Below the pieces are notes generated by a model. That model was not told where the DNA came from, did not search any database, and was given only the letters and a program-made list of their open reading frames with translations. Position numbers and translations under genes: made by a program. Of a stretch of DNA of 64,000 bases, positions 26,259 to 34,515 are shown in pieces; the first letter of the stretch is position 1, and each line of letters begins with the position of its first letter. The stretch is from Acidobacteriota bacterium (GTDB taxonomy: Bacteria; Acidobacteriota; Vicinamibacteria; Vicinamibacterales; 2-12-FULL-66-21), in the NCBI GenBank assembly GCA_003222675.1, contig QHWT01000068.1:23971-87970 (forward strand). Reading direction: 5' to 3'.

Positions 26259-29200
26259 TCAGCTCAGTAGCACCTCCAGGTCCTCCCTCTTCAACTCGCG
26301 CAGCAAGCCGGCGTCCGCGTGCAGGATCGCGTCGGCGAGATCGCGCTTGGTGGCCTGGAGCTCGGCGATCTTTTCCTCGACGGTGTTTACCGCGATGAGT
26401 CGATACGCGAACACATGGCGCGTCTGGCCGATCCGATGCGCGCGATCGATGGCCTGCGCCTCCACGGCGGGGTTCCACCATGGATCCAGCAGGAAGACGT
26501 ACTCGGCCGCGGTGAGATTGAGGCCGAGGCCTCCCGCCTTCAGGCTGATGAGGAACAGCCGGCAGTCGGGATCGGTCTGAAACCGGTGAACGCGCGCCTC
26601 GCGATCGCGCGTCTGGCCGTCGAGATATTCGTACGGCGCGCCATCTTCGTCGAGCCGCGTGCGCAAGAGCGCGAGCAGACTGGTGAACTGCGAGAAGACC
26701 AGGCACTTGTGCCCCTCGTCACGAACCTCGCCGAGCAGCGGCAGCAGCGCCTCGAACTTCGCCGACGGCGCACCGGCGCGGCGCGGGTCCACGAGCGCGG
26801 TGTGACACGCCGCCTGCCGCAGCCGCAGCAGCGCCTCGAGGATGTGCATCCTGGATTTGGCCAGGCCGTCGCGTTCGATCCGGTGCAGCAGCGTCGCCCG
26901 GTAGTGCGCGCGCAGCTCGTCGTACATCTCGCGCTGCATCCCCTGCAGCTCGCAGTGGAGCGTCAGCTCCGTGCGCGCCGGCAGTTCCGGCGCGACCTGC
27001 GCCTTCGTGCGGCGCAGGATGAACGGCCGCAGGCCCCGCGCGAGCAGCTCCATCGCTGCCGGATCGCGCCTCGAGGCGGCGACGCTGTGTTTCGCGAACG
27101 TCGAAGAGGTGCCGAGGAGTCCAGGATTGAGGAACTCGAACAGACTCCACAATTCGCCGAGATGGTTCTCGACCGGCGTGCCACTCAAGGCCAGGCGATA
27201 CGACGCTTGCAGCAGCCGCGCGGCCTTGGCGCTCGCGGTCGACGCGTTCTTGATGGCCTGCGCCTCGTCGAGGATGACGTACTCGAACACCGTCTCCTTC
27301 AACCGGATGGCGTCGCGGCGCATCGCGCCGTATGTCGTGACGACGAGATCGTACTTCTGAAGATCCTCCATCGAGCGTGCCGCGCCGCTGAAGTCGAGCA
27401 CGCGCAGCTTCGGCGCGAAGCGCGCCGCCTCTTCCTTCCAGTTGAAGACCACCGATCGCGGGACGACCACGAGCGACGGCGCAATCTTCCTGCGCTCACG
27501 ACGCAGGCGGTCGAGCCATGCCAGCACCATGACGGTCTTACCGAGGCCCATGTCGTCGGCGAGGCAGCCTCCGACGTTGAATCGCCGGAGGAACGCGAAC
27601 CAGCCGAGCGCGTCGCGCTGGTAATCGCGCAGCTGACCGGCAAATGACGGGGCGGCATCGAGCGCGCCGATGCCGCTGAAGGTCGCGAGCTGTTCGCGCG
27701 TGCGGGCGAATCGTTCGTCGACGCGGATCGCCGGCTGCGACGCGAGCGCCGCGTCGAGGAGCGCGACCTGCGACACCTTGAACCGCACGTGATCGCCGGA
27801 GACTTCGCCCATTCCCGCGATCCCGCTCCACCGCCGCAGCCACTCCTCCGGCACGATACCCACTGTGCCATCGTCCAGGGTAATGGTCGCGTCGCCGTGC
27901 GCGCGATCCGCGAGCAGCCGCGGCAGCGGCACGAACTTGCCGTCGCCGAAGTCAACCGAGCCGTGGAGCTCGAACCAGTCGACGCCGGAGCGGATCTCCG
28001 AGCGCATCGACTGCGCCGTGCGGAACGTGCGCCCTTCGGCTTCGACGCGCCAGCCTTCGCGAATCAGCACGCGCATCGCGCTCGAGAACTGGTCCGCGCC
28101 GATCCAGAGGTGCTGGCGCGCGACCATGTAATCCCAATGGCGTGAAAATCCCAGCTGCGACAGTCGTGTGAGCGCCGTCTGCTCGAACGCAGGATCACGC
28201 CGAATCAACCGGCGTCGATCCGGATCGAATGCAGTGGTCGCGGTGCCTGGCGCGACGCGCAGCCCGCCGTAGTCGAAGGTGACCTCCGCGTCGAGCATCG
28301 GCATGGGGCCGCGCCGCGCGCCGGGCGTGACGCTGACGCAGGCCTGCGGCGACTCCGACGCGATCTCGAATCGCAGTTCTTCCGGCAGGTCGAGCGGATC
28401 GATTCCGGAGCGCGCGAGCACATCCACGAGACGGCCGGTCGCGTCGGACGGGATCACCGCCGGGCCAGACCGGCGAAGCTGCGCGAGCCAGGCAAAGGCG
28501 CCGCGTGCATCGAGACGCGCGACCGTTCCGCCGTGGAAGACGTAACCGTCGATCAGCATCCACGGCTCACGGATCGCGAGCCGGTCGTGGCCGCGCAGGA
28601 GCGCCCCGTCGATCGAAAACGATTCGTTCCCCGAGCCGTGGACGATCTCCAGGTGAAACGTCCACGGCGGCCCGGCGTCCCATGCGATCGGGACGATCTC
28701 TTCACCGGGCTGCGGCCGCGCACGAAGCAGCGCCCGTCCTGACTGCGCCACCAGCGGCAACACGCGATCGACGAGCGGTCCCGCGAGCCGGAACGACGCG
28801 CGTCCGTACTGGCTGAGATACGACGTGGTGTACGGATCGGATGCGCCGAGGAGCAGCGGCACGATCTCGCGATCGACCGCGTCGGGCAGTTGTGCGATTT
28901 CGGAGGGTGAGACGGAGGTCGGCTTCGGCTTCGCCCAGTCGCCGTTCTTCTTCCTCTGCCGTGACTGCACGTCGAGCGCGAGGCCGGTGCCGTTCAACGT
29001 CGCCGCGCGATCGATCACGTACACAAGCTGCGCCGCCGCGAATCGCGCCGGTGGCCGCGCCGCATCCGCCTCCGTCAGGCTCTGGGAGAACTCATCGAGA
29101 AACCGTTCCCATGCGGGGTGCCTCCGCGCGCCATCCGCGTCCGCATGACGAAATGGCCGGCGACGAAATTCGGGATCCATGACGTCGCCGTTGTCGGACG

Positions 29201-29519
29201 CTTCCAGCACCGCATCCCGCGGTACGTCGCCCTCGCCGAGGAGCAGCTTTCGCCGCTCGGCCTCAAGCATCGCGGCCCAGATATGCTTGCAGACGACGAA
29301 GCGGTCCTCGAAGTACGGACACTCGCACGAACCAGAGAAGGTTTCAGTCTCGCGGCGGATCGTGACGTGATAGTCGCGCGAGCCGCGGACGGTCGCCTCG
29401 ACGGACCAGGCGTCTCCCGCGATGCGCGTGACGGCGCCGTCGAGAAAGTACGCGCGTCCCTTGACGCGGCTTCCTCCCGGCACCGTTGCGGCAAGGACCT
29501 GGGTGAGCGTGACGCTCAT
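26259..29519 (-). CDS. SNF2-family helicase with SWIM zinc finger
   Basis: A 1086-residue DNA translocase-type ATPase. The N-terminus carries a SWIM zinc finger (SCECPYFEDRFVVCKHIWAAM, CxC...CxH). A long middle domain precedes the two RecA lobes. Walker A is in ADDMGLGKTVMVLAWL (about residues 650-665), DEAQ in ILDEAQAIKN, SGTPVENHLGELWSLFEFL is motif III, and motifs V-VI are SLKAGGLGLNLTAA and QAIDRAHRIGQTRHV. This is the HepA/bacterial SNF2 layout. It is divergent from the permease gene with a 47-bp gap between start codons. The role is probably in DNA or RNA-polymerase remodelling. Confidence 0.93.
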   Translation of the reverse strand: MSVTLTQVLAATVPGGSRVKGRAYFLDGAVTRIAGDAWSVEATVRGSRDYHVTIRRETETFSGSCECPYFEDRFVVCKHIWAAMLEAERRKLLLGEGDVPRDAVLEASDNGDVMDPEFRRRPFRHADADGARRHPAWERFLDEFSQSLTEADAARPPARFAAAQLVYVIDRAATLNGTGLALDVQSRQRKKNGDWAKPKPTSVSPSEIAQLPDAVDREIVPLLLGASDPYTTSYLSQYGRASFRLAGPLVDRVLPLVAQSGRALLRARPQPGEEIVPIAWDAGPPWTFHLEIVHGSGNESFSIDGALLRGHDRLAIREPWMLIDGYVFHGGTVARLDARGAFAWLAQLRRSGPAVIPSDATGRLVDVLARSGIDPLDLPEELRFEIASESPQACVSVTPGARRGPMPMLDAEVTFDYGGLRVAPGTATTAFDPDRRRLIRRDPAFEQTALTRLSQLGFSRHWDYMVARQHLWIGADQFSSAMRVLIREGWRVEAEGRTFRTAQSMRSEIRSGVDWFELHGSVDFGDGKFVPLPRLLADRAHGDATITLDDGTVGIVPEEWLRRWSGIAGMGEVSGDHVRFKVSQVALLDAALASQPAIRVDERFARTREQLATFSGIGALDAAPSFAGQLRDYQRDALGWFAFLRRFNVGGCLADDMGLGKTVMVLAWLDRLRRERRKIAPSLVVVPRSVVFNWKEEAARFAPKLRVLDFSGAARSMEDLQKYDLVVTTYGAMRRDAIRLKETVFEYVILDEAQAIKNASTASAKAARLLQASYRLALSGTPVENHLGELWSLFEFLNPGLLGTSSTFAKHSVAASRRDPAAMELLARGLRPFILRRTKAQVAPELPARTELTLHCELQGMQREMYDELRAHYRATLLHRIERDGLAKSRMHILEALLRLRQAACHTALVDPRRAGAPSAKFEALLPLLGEVRDEGHKCLVFSQFTSLLALLRTRLDEDGAPYEYLDGQTRDREARVHRFQTDPDCRLFLISLKAGGLGLNLTAAEYVFLLDPWWNPAVEAQAIDRAHRIGQTRHVFAYRLIAVNTVEEKIAELQATKRDLADAILHADAGLLRELKREDLEVLLS

Positions 29520-29566
29520 TCCTGAACCTTAACATCTCGCCGCTCGTGATAGCATCCGCGCGGCAA

Positions 29567-30898
29567 ATGCCCGTCGCGCCGCCCGTGGCCTCACCCTCAT
29601 CGCGCGCGCTCGGATTCTGGACCGCCGTTGCGCTCGTGATGGGCAACATGATTGGGTCCGGCGTCTTCCTCCTTCCAGCATCGCTCGCCCCGTACGGCGG
29701 CATCAGCCTGATCGGCTGGTGCGTGTCGGCCGCGGGATCGGTGCTGCTCGCGCTGGTCTTCGCGCGGCTCGCGGGGTTCAATCCGGCAGCCGGCGGACCG
29801 TACGCGTACACACGCCAGGCGTTTGGCGATTTCGCCGGGTTTCTCGTCGCGTGGGGCTACTGGATCTCCGTATGGACCACGGAAGCCGCGCTCGCCGTCG
29901 CGCTGGTCGGCTACCTCGATCCCTTTTTCCCGTCGATGGTGCGCGCGCCCGCGTCGGCCGCGGCGCTCGCGATCGGCCTCGTGTGGCTGCTGACGGGCCT
30001 CAACGTGATCGGCATCCGCATCGCGGGTCGCGTGCAGCTCGTGACAACCGTGCTCAAGATCGTTCCGCTCGTCGTGATCGGCATCGGCGGACTGTTTGCG
30101 ATCAACACGTCACACTTTGCGATCGCCGCAACCGGCGCCGATCAATTTGTCAGGACCGTCTCGACGACCGCCACACTGACGCTCTGGGCGTTTCTCGGGC
30201 TGGAGTGCGCGACGATTCCCGCCGACAGCATCGAGGCGCCGCAGCGGACGATTCCGCGCGCCACGGTGACCGGCACCCTGCTGACCGGCGCGATCTACAT
30301 CATCAGTACTGTCGGCGTCATGGGCGTGCTTGCGCCGTCCGCCCTTGGCGCCTCTACCGCACCGTACTCCGACGCCGCGCGAGTTCTCATGGGGCCCGCG
30401 GAGGCCGCCTTCATCGCGCTCGGCGCCGCCATCTCCTGTTTCGGCGCGCTGAACGGCTGGATACTCGTTGTGGGCCAGCTGCCGCTTGCCGTCGCGCAGG
30501 ACGGACTTTTCCCGCGCGTGTTCGGCAGGCTCTCGAGCCGCGGCACGCCGGCGCTCGGCATGGTGATCGCCGCGGTCCTGGCGAGCGGCCTGATCGCGAT
30601 GAACTTCACGCGCTCTCTGGTGCAGCTCTTTACGTACATCATCCTGCTCGCGACGCTCAGCACGCTCATCCCGTACGCGTTCTGCTCGCTCGCAGGGTTC
30701 ATGCTTGCCGGCCAGTCGCACACGATGCGCATGACCCGCGCGACCGTTGGCATCGCGATCCTCGCATTCGCGTACTCCGTCTACGCCATTGCCGGCGCCG
30801 GAGCGGACGTCGTGTATTCCGGGTTCATCCTGTTGATTTGCGGCCTCCCCGTCTACGTGTGGGTCGCGGGCGAGAGGCCGTGGAGACCTTCTCACTGA
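29567..30898 (+). CDS. APC-superfamily amino-acid permease/antiporter
   Basis: An inner-membrane transporter of 443 residues from ATG 29567 (GTG 29546 is an alternative start). The first helix holds the APC signature GNMIGSGVFLLPASL, and NPAAGGPYAYTRQAFGDFAGFLVAWGYW follows. About 12 helices are present. It resembles the basic-amino-acid antiporters of the AdiC/ArcD group, including LECATIPADSIEAPQRTIPRA. The downstream spacer holds the repeat into which the 30981-34541 transposon inserted. Confidence 0.88.
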   Translation: MPVAPPVASPSSRALGFWTAVALVMGNMIGSGVFLLPASLAPYGGISLIGWCVSAAGSVLLALVFARLAGFNPAAGGPYAYTRQAFGDFAGFLVAWGYWISVWTTEAALAVALVGYLDPFFPSMVRAPASAAALAIGLVWLLTGLNVIGIRIAGRVQLVTTVLKIVPLVVIGIGGLFAINTSHFAIAATGADQFVRTVSTTATLTLWAFLGLECATIPADSIEAPQRTIPRATVTGTLLTGAIYIISTVGVMGVLAPSALGASTAPYSDAARVLMGPAEAAFIALGAAISCFGALNGWILVVGQLPLAVAQDGLFPRVFGRLSSRGTPALGMVIAAVLASGLIAMNFTRSLVQLFTYIILLATLSTLIPYAFCSLAGFMLAGQSHTMRMTRATVGIAILAFAYSVYAIAGAGADVVYSGFILLICGLPVYVWVAGERPWRPSH

Positions 30899-30980
30899 GA
30901 GGCCAGGGACAGTCTCATCGGAGAGGACCGGAGAGGACTTTTTGGAAGTAATTCCTCCGTGGCCTCTGAGTAAAGTCCTC
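30899..30980. repeat. Dispersed GTGGCC-type repeat, left part of transposon target
   Basis: CTCCGTGGCCTCTGAGTAA (30956-30974) and AGAGGACTT (30932-30940) belong to the repeat family also found at 47918-47982. GAGGACTT pairs with AAGTCCTC at the insertion point, so the target was a palindromic spacer. The other half is at 34542-34560. Confidence 0.75.
30973..30980. repeat. Target-site duplication, left copy
   Basis: AAGTCCTC directly precedes the left terminal inverted repeat. The identical 8 bp directly follow the right end (34542-34549). Confidence 0.93.
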
Positions 30981-31006
30981 GGTAGTGTCTGAATCGTGCG
31001 TTGGTC
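30981..31006 (+). repeat. Left terminal inverted repeat
   Basis: Begins GGTAGTGTCTGAATCG and ends GCGTTGGTC. It differs from the right end only at positions 15 and 16 (CG against GA). It also lies at the 3' end of the dinD gene. Confidence 0.93.
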
Positions 31007-31843
31007 CTACTCGGCAGGCGGAAGGCGTTTCCGTTTTCCGGCGGGCTTGTCCAGTTTCGTGAATTCCTTCGCAGTCTGCTTGAGATTTTTACGTACGTCT
31101 TTGATGTCGCTGGTGAGGGGGATGCGCTCGGGTGGGGTGCAATCGCTGTCGATCATGATCTTCCGCACTTGCTTCCCAACCTGGAACGCGACGGTTTCGG
31201 CCGGAGCCTGACCGTAGACCTGATCTGATCGGAGTCGGGCCTCAGTTTCAGTGAAGCGGAACAAATTGCCAGCCAGCTCCCGCTTGTCCATGAAGTCCAG
31301 CAGTGTTCGCCCCTCTGGAACGCCCTTCGCCGCCTTCAGCCTACCCAGATGCATGTTGTACATGCCGCGATAACCGGCGTTGTGAAACAGGGCAAAATCA
31401 CCGACGCCAGCCTTCTTCGCCGTGCTCATGAGGCTTTTGTCGCGCTCTGAGATCTCATCGCGAATCTGCACGCGCTCGACATCATGGGAAGCTTGCATGT
31501 ACTGCCGCGCGGCTTCCGCCAACGTCGCGAAGTACGCTTGAGCGGCAGCAACGGCAGGCTTCCGCACGTCGCCGTTCATGGCAATCAGATAGCAAGCAAA
31601 TCGCGATAACCTGTAGTCGCGGACCCCTTCAACGTCCACCTGTTGGAAATTCTCGACGACAGGAATGCTGAGCGTCGTGCATGTACCGATGGCACGATTG
31701 ATGGCCTGCTCGAATGCGGCGTAGCTCTCGTATCCTAACATCGCCATGAACTCGCTGGCGTACCAATAGGTGCCGCCGTTGGGTTGACCACGGCCCTCGA
31801 ATGCGGTGCCGTCAGGCTCGAAAAGCGCGATACTGTCGGCCAT
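31007..31843 (-). CDS. dinD: DNA damage-inducible protein D homologue (cargo)
   Basis: A cytoplasmic protein of 278 residues, matching the length of DinD. Its N-terminal region (GGTYWYASEFMAMLGYESYAAFEQAI) is the BRO/Bro-N-like domain of this family. The middle (GVRDYRLSRFACYLIAMNGD and KPAVAAAQAYFA) is the conserved DinD core, and RAAKGVPEGRTLLDFM-like sequence follows. In E. coli DinD is SOS-induced and inhibits RecA strand exchange. I chose ATG 31843; ATG 31891 would add residues without family match. It is transcribed in the same direction as the transposase, 97 bp downstream. Confidence 0.9.
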   Translation of the reverse strand: MADSIALFEPDGTAFEGRGQPNGGTYWYASEFMAMLGYESYAAFEQAINRAIGTCTTLSIPVVENFQQVDVEGVRDYRLSRFACYLIAMNGDVRKPAVAAAQAYFATLAEAARQYMQASHDVERVQIRDEISERDKSLMSTAKKAGVGDFALFHNAGYRGMYNMHLGRLKAAKGVPEGRTLLDFMDKRELAGNLFRFTETEARLRSDQVYGQAPAETVAFQVGKQVRKIMIDSDCTPPERIPLTSDIKDVRKNLKQTAKEFTKLDKPAGKRKRLPPAE

Positions 31844-31940
31844 CGTTTTCACCCTTCGCCTTGCTGGCGCGGAGATGGTTGAGAGGGACACAGTTTACCA
31901 AACCAGCGAGGCGCCGTGGCGGCGAAACGGCGATCTGGCC

Positions 31941-32924
31941 TCACGCGGACCCGAGCAATTCGCGCAGGGTCCAGATATGATCCGTGACCCCGCATTCCAT
32001 TCCCGGTGTCACCCGCAGCGACCGATGTACCCGACAGAAGTTGTAGTACGCGAAGTGTAGCGCCAAGGCAGCATGGAGATGCTCCCACTTCTTGCTGTAC
32101 GCGTAGGTCAGCCGCGTCAGCCGCTTGCACCACTGGCGCAGCGAGCCGTTCTTCCGTTCAACATGCGACGTGCTGGCCCGGTCAAGGTCGGGCATTCCCG
32201 TCACCGCATCCTTCGCAACCGAGACGAACCGCGCCGGACTGTAGCGCTCGCGTCCGTGCTCAACGTGGTGCGAGAACAGCTTCACTATCTGGCTGTGGTT
32301 CGCACGGTCGAAGAGCCCGCCGTCAATCGCGCGCTCGTACGGCGCGAACGCGTCCGTGCTCACGTCAAACAGACGATCCGCGCTCGTCGCGTGGCGCACC
32401 TTGGCAATGAACTGCTCCGTGTTCTCAAGATTCCGCTTGCCGAGGTGCCACGCCATCACCATCTTGGTTCGTTCTTCCAACGCGATGAACGTGTACTGAT
32501 CGCCGCGCAGGTGCGACTGTTCGTCGTCGTAATTAACGAAACGCTGATGGCAACCGACGTAGCTCCAAACCTCATCGAGTTCCAGGTGCGCCACTGGCAC
32601 GTTCGTAATGCGCGCCGTCATCAACCGTTCGCAGCGCTCGCCCGCCAGCACTAGCAACCGCATGATCGTGTTCCGGTCGATTCCACAGATGCGCTCGGTG
32701 CTTCGGATCGAATTGCCTTCGACCAACAATTGAAGCGCGAGCAAGCCCTTCTGCTCGTCTACCGTCATTGCGCCGAACAGACGCCGGTGCGCTTCGGTGC
32801 GGGTCTTGCCGCAGGCCGAGCACCGGAACCGGCGCAGCCCGTTACGCTGTTTACCGTAACGGACGGACGGGCCACCACATGAGTGGCAACCGGGCAACCG
32901 CGTATGAGGCTGTTGGGCAATCAT
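31941..32924 (-). CDS. IS1-family-like DDE transposase
   Basis: A 327-residue transposase. An N-terminal zinc ribbon (CHSCGG to CSACGK, about residues 14-36) and helix-turn-helix (NSIRSTERICGIDRNTIMRLL) precede the catalytic domain. Candidate acidic residues lie in HLELDEVWSYVG, in VSTDAFAPYERAI and in HVERKNGSLRQ, as in single-ORF IS1 relatives; IS1595 is an alternative assignment. The tail HFAYYNFCRVHRSLRVTPGM is typical. No frameshift is needed. Its promoter (32933-32961) contains a palindrome in the spacer and its transcript is nearly leaderless. Confidence 0.92.
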   Translation of the reverse strand: MIAQQPHTRLPGCHSCGGPSVRYGKQRNGLRRFRCSACGKTRTEAHRRLFGAMTVDEQKGLLALQLLVEGNSIRSTERICGIDRNTIMRLLVLAGERCERLMTARITNVPVAHLELDEVWSYVGCHQRFVNYDDEQSHLRGDQYTFIALEERTKMVMAWHLGKRNLENTEQFIAKVRHATSADRLFDVSTDAFAPYERAIDGGLFDRANHSQIVKLFSHHVEHGRERYSPARFVSVAKDAVTGMPDLDRASTSHVERKNGSLRQWCKRLTRLTYAYSKKWEHLHAALALHFAYYNFCRVHRSLRVTPGMECGVTDHIWTLRELLGSA

Positions 32925-32932
32925 GATGAGAC

Positions 32933-32961
32933 ATTATGAGCCTAGGCGCCTAAGCTGGCAA
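32933..32961 (-). promoter_or_regulatory. Transposase promoter with operator in the spacer
   Basis: On the - strand, TTGCCA (-35, 32956-32961), exactly 17 bp, and CATAAT (-10, 32933-32938) form a good sigma-70 promoter. Transcription would begin about 2 bases before the ATG at 32924. The whole spacer is covered by the palindromic 17-bp repeat at 32940-32956, which would block polymerase if bound. Confidence 0.65.
32940..32956 (+). promoter_or_regulatory. 17-bp palindromic element, copy 1
   Basis: GCCTAGGCGCCTAAGCT, with palindromic core TAGGCGCCTA. The exact reverse complement lies at 34254-34270. Copy 1 lies between the divergent transposase and winged-helix-like genes. It is probably an operator for a dimeric regulator. 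Confidence 0.65.
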
Positions 32962-33001
32962 GTCTAATCGGGCACTATGCCCAAAAATTTCATGCGGATT
33001 G

Positions 33002-33029
33002 TTGCGTCGTGTCCCGTCCGTGCTAATAT
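33002..33029 (+). promoter_or_regulatory. Promoter of the winged-helix-like cargo gene
   Basis: TTGCGT (33002-33007), a 16-bp spacer and TAATAT (33024-33029) lie 20 bp upstream of the start codon. AGGAGG (33039-33044) is the ribosome binding site. Confidence 0.55.
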
Positions 33030-33048
33030 GCCAGAGTCAGGAGGCATT

Positions 33049-33861
33049 ATGGCCAGTCACGAAGCTGTAGACGTTGAAGGCGCGGAAGGTGTCGAGGGTG
33101 TCGAGGAGCCGGGCCGGTCCACCATTCGGTTCCCGTACGCGGATCAGGATGCTGCGATCCGTGTCGCTAGGGGAGTCCACCACTTCGGAACGAGTTGTAC
33201 CCTAGCCCAACTTGCGGCACAGCTCGGCGGTATGACGGTGAACGGCGGCGGGTTCAGGCAAATGGTATCGGCTGCGCAAATCTTTGGCTTGATCACGCTT
33301 GCTCGGCAGACCGTGACGCTGACCGTCCTCGGCCAGCGAATCAACGACCCCGACCAGGAGAAGGCGGCGCGAGCCGAGTCCTTCCTGGCGGTGCCGCTTT
33401 ACCGTGAGGTGTTCGACCGCTTCGCGGAGGCCGGAGGTAAGCTGCCGCCGCAGGCTGGGCTGGAAGCCGAGATGGTCAGGCTTGGGGTCTTGCCCAAGAT
33501 TGTAGACCGTGCCCGACAAGTCTTCCAGCGGTCAGCGCAACTGGCCGGATTCCTCGCGTTCGGCCCGGACAAGCTCGTGATGCCCGCGACTGGCGGGGGC
33601 ACTCCCAGGGTTGACCCAGCGGGAGGCAAGAAGGACGAACAGCGCCATCGCAACGGTGGCAGCGGAGGCGATGGTGGCGATCTAGATCCTGTTCTTCATG
33701 CGCTGCTGCGGAAACTGCCTGACACCAAGCAGCCGTGGCCCACAGAACGACGCGCCAAGTGGCTCCGGATGGCCGCCAACGCGCTGGACATGATGTATCC
33801 GGACGATGACAGCGGGAACGAACTCACAATCGCTGTGAGTCCGAAGAAAGCGTCTGCTTAA
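33049..33861 (+). CDS. Unknown cargo protein, possibly winged-helix (DUF5343-like)
   Basis: A 270-residue protein starting MASHEAVDVEGAEG, with AGGAGG 4 bp upstream. Residues about 40-110 (AAIRVARGVHHFGTSCTLAQLAAQLGG and GGFRQMVSAAQIFGLI) look like a winged helix. The next region (YREVFDRFAEAGGKLPPQAGL to QLAGFLAFGPDKLV) resembles the DUF5343 pattern. A Gly-rich linker (GKKDEQRHRNGGSGGDGGD) joins a C-terminal helical domain (LLRKLPDTKQPWPTERRAKWLRMAANALDMMYPDD). The function is unknown. It is cargo of the transposon and could regulate or silence DNA. The C-terminal module recalls prophage and mobile-element proteins. Confidence 0.75.
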   Translation: MASHEAVDVEGAEGVEGVEEPGRSTIRFPYADQDAAIRVARGVHHFGTSCTLAQLAAQLGGMTVNGGGFRQMVSAAQIFGLITLARQTVTLTVLGQRINDPDQEKAARAESFLAVPLYREVFDRFAEAGGKLPPQAGLEAEMVRLGVLPKIVDRARQVFQRSAQLAGFLAFGPDKLVMPATGGGTPRVDPAGGKKDEQRHRNGGSGGDGGDLDPVLHALLRKLPDTKQPWPTERRAKWLRMAANALDMMYPDDDSGNELTIAVSPKKASA

Positions 33862-33864
33862 TGA

Positions 33865-33893
33865 GAAACGCCCGCAAGCAGAACGGGCGTTTC
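33865..33893 (+). terminator. Hairpin directly after the winged-helix-like gene
   Basis: GAAACGCCCG (33865-33874) and CGGGCGTTTC (33884-33893) make a perfect 10-bp stem with a 9-base loop, starting 3 bp after the stop. It is followed at once by AGAGAGGAGG and the next small gene, so it may act as a partial terminator or an mRNA-end stabiliser. Confidence 0.65.
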
Positions 33894-33911
33894 AGAGAGG
33901 AGGTGCCCGAT

Positions 33912-34046
33912 GTGGGCAACGGGACCGTAAGCATTCGGTTCTCGGCCACGTGCATCACGATCACTATTGGCGTAGGGGACGTGATTGTCGTGGTCGAAAT
34001 ACCATTACACGACGCTAGCTGCTACCTCCACGGCGTGAGGCGTTAG
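33912..34046 (+). CDS. Small unknown cargo protein
   Basis: A 44-residue protein from GTG 33912, with AGGAGG 8 bp upstream (33898-33903). It consists of alternating hydrophobic residues (TVSIRFSATCITITIGVGDVIVVVEI), so a beta-hairpin or membrane-inserting strand is likely. A start at ATG 33861 would overlap the upstream stop (TAATG) but would read through the hairpin. Its 3' end overlaps the convergent basic-protein gene by 32 bp. Not recognised. Confidence 0.45.
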   Translation: MGNGTVSIRFSATCITITIGVGDVIVVVEIPLHDASCYLHGVRR

Positions 34047-34272
34047 CCTCTGCCTCTTTCTTCAACCGAGCCTTCGCTTGGCGGGCTAGGCCAGCCTTCC
34101 GAGCGATGGCGCTGCGCTGTTCCGGCGCGAGCTTCTGGGCGCGTATTGTGCCGCCCTTCGAGCCTCCCAGCTTTCCAAGCGCGACTGCCATCGGATTCTT
34201 CATCCGAACAGGGGTCGGGAAGGAGATGACCTCCGCAGGCTCTGCCGGCTTTAAGCTTAGGCGCCTAGGCAC
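34015..34272 (-). CDS. KGG-like small basic cargo protein
   Basis: Up to 85 residues. Its core MAVALGKLGGSKGGTIRAQKLAPEQRSAIARKAGLARQAKARLKKEAEA resembles short basic proteins with G-x-x-G-G motifs that are common on mobile elements and in soil bacteria, perhaps nucleoid-associated. The start is uncertain: GTG at 34272 lies beside the palindromic element (its first codons would be encoded by it), while ATG 34203 gives 62 residues with the palindrome 51 bp upstream. The second seems likelier if the palindrome is an operator. Confidence 0.6.
   Translation of the reverse strand: MPRRLSLKPAEPAEVISFPTPVRMKNPMAVALGKLGGSKGGTIRAQKLAPEQRSAIARKAGLARQAKARLKKEAEANASRRGGSS
34254..34270 (-). promoter_or_regulatory. 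17-bp palindromic element, copy 2
   Basis: On the - strand it reads GCCTAGGCGCCTAAGCT, identical to copy 1 at 32940-32956 but inverted. It lies upstream of the basic protein's likely start at 34203. Confidence 0.65.
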
Positions 34273-34289
34273 AAACCAGTATCGCAGAT

Positions 34290-34475
34290 TCAGTGAGGCT
34301 TTTCCACTTCACGCTTCTTCTGCACGATCATGTCGTCCGTGAGCACAAGCGCCGCTCGGAGCAATTCTAAACTCCGCGCTGTCCGGTTCTCCGGCAATGG
34401 CGTGGTTGTGGAGATGAGCGTTTCGACCTCTGCGATCATGTTCCGCAGGGCCGTTAACGATGCGCGATCCGTCAT
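34290..34475 (-). CDS. Small helical cargo protein
   Basis: A 61-residue protein from ATG 34475 (MTDRASLTALRNMIAEVETLI). It is predicted to be mostly helical (LENRTARSLELLRAALVLTDDMIVQKKREVEK-like). It is followed by the basic-protein gene on the same strand, so the two may form an operon. Its 5' region lies 40 bp inside the right end of the transposon. Not recognised. Confidence 0.5.
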   Translation of the reverse strand: MTDRASLTALRNMIAEVETLISTTTPLPENRTARSLELLRAALVLTDDMIVQKKREVEKPH

Positions 34476-34515
34476 GCTCTGACGGTAGTACGTCGCGGTG
34501 GTTCGCGCAAGAGGC

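Noticed and set aside
31007..34475. Restriction-modification or toxin-antitoxin system in the transposon cargo
   Set aside because: No methylase, nuclease or toxin motif is visible in the cargo proteins; DinD and small proteins alone do not support such a claim.
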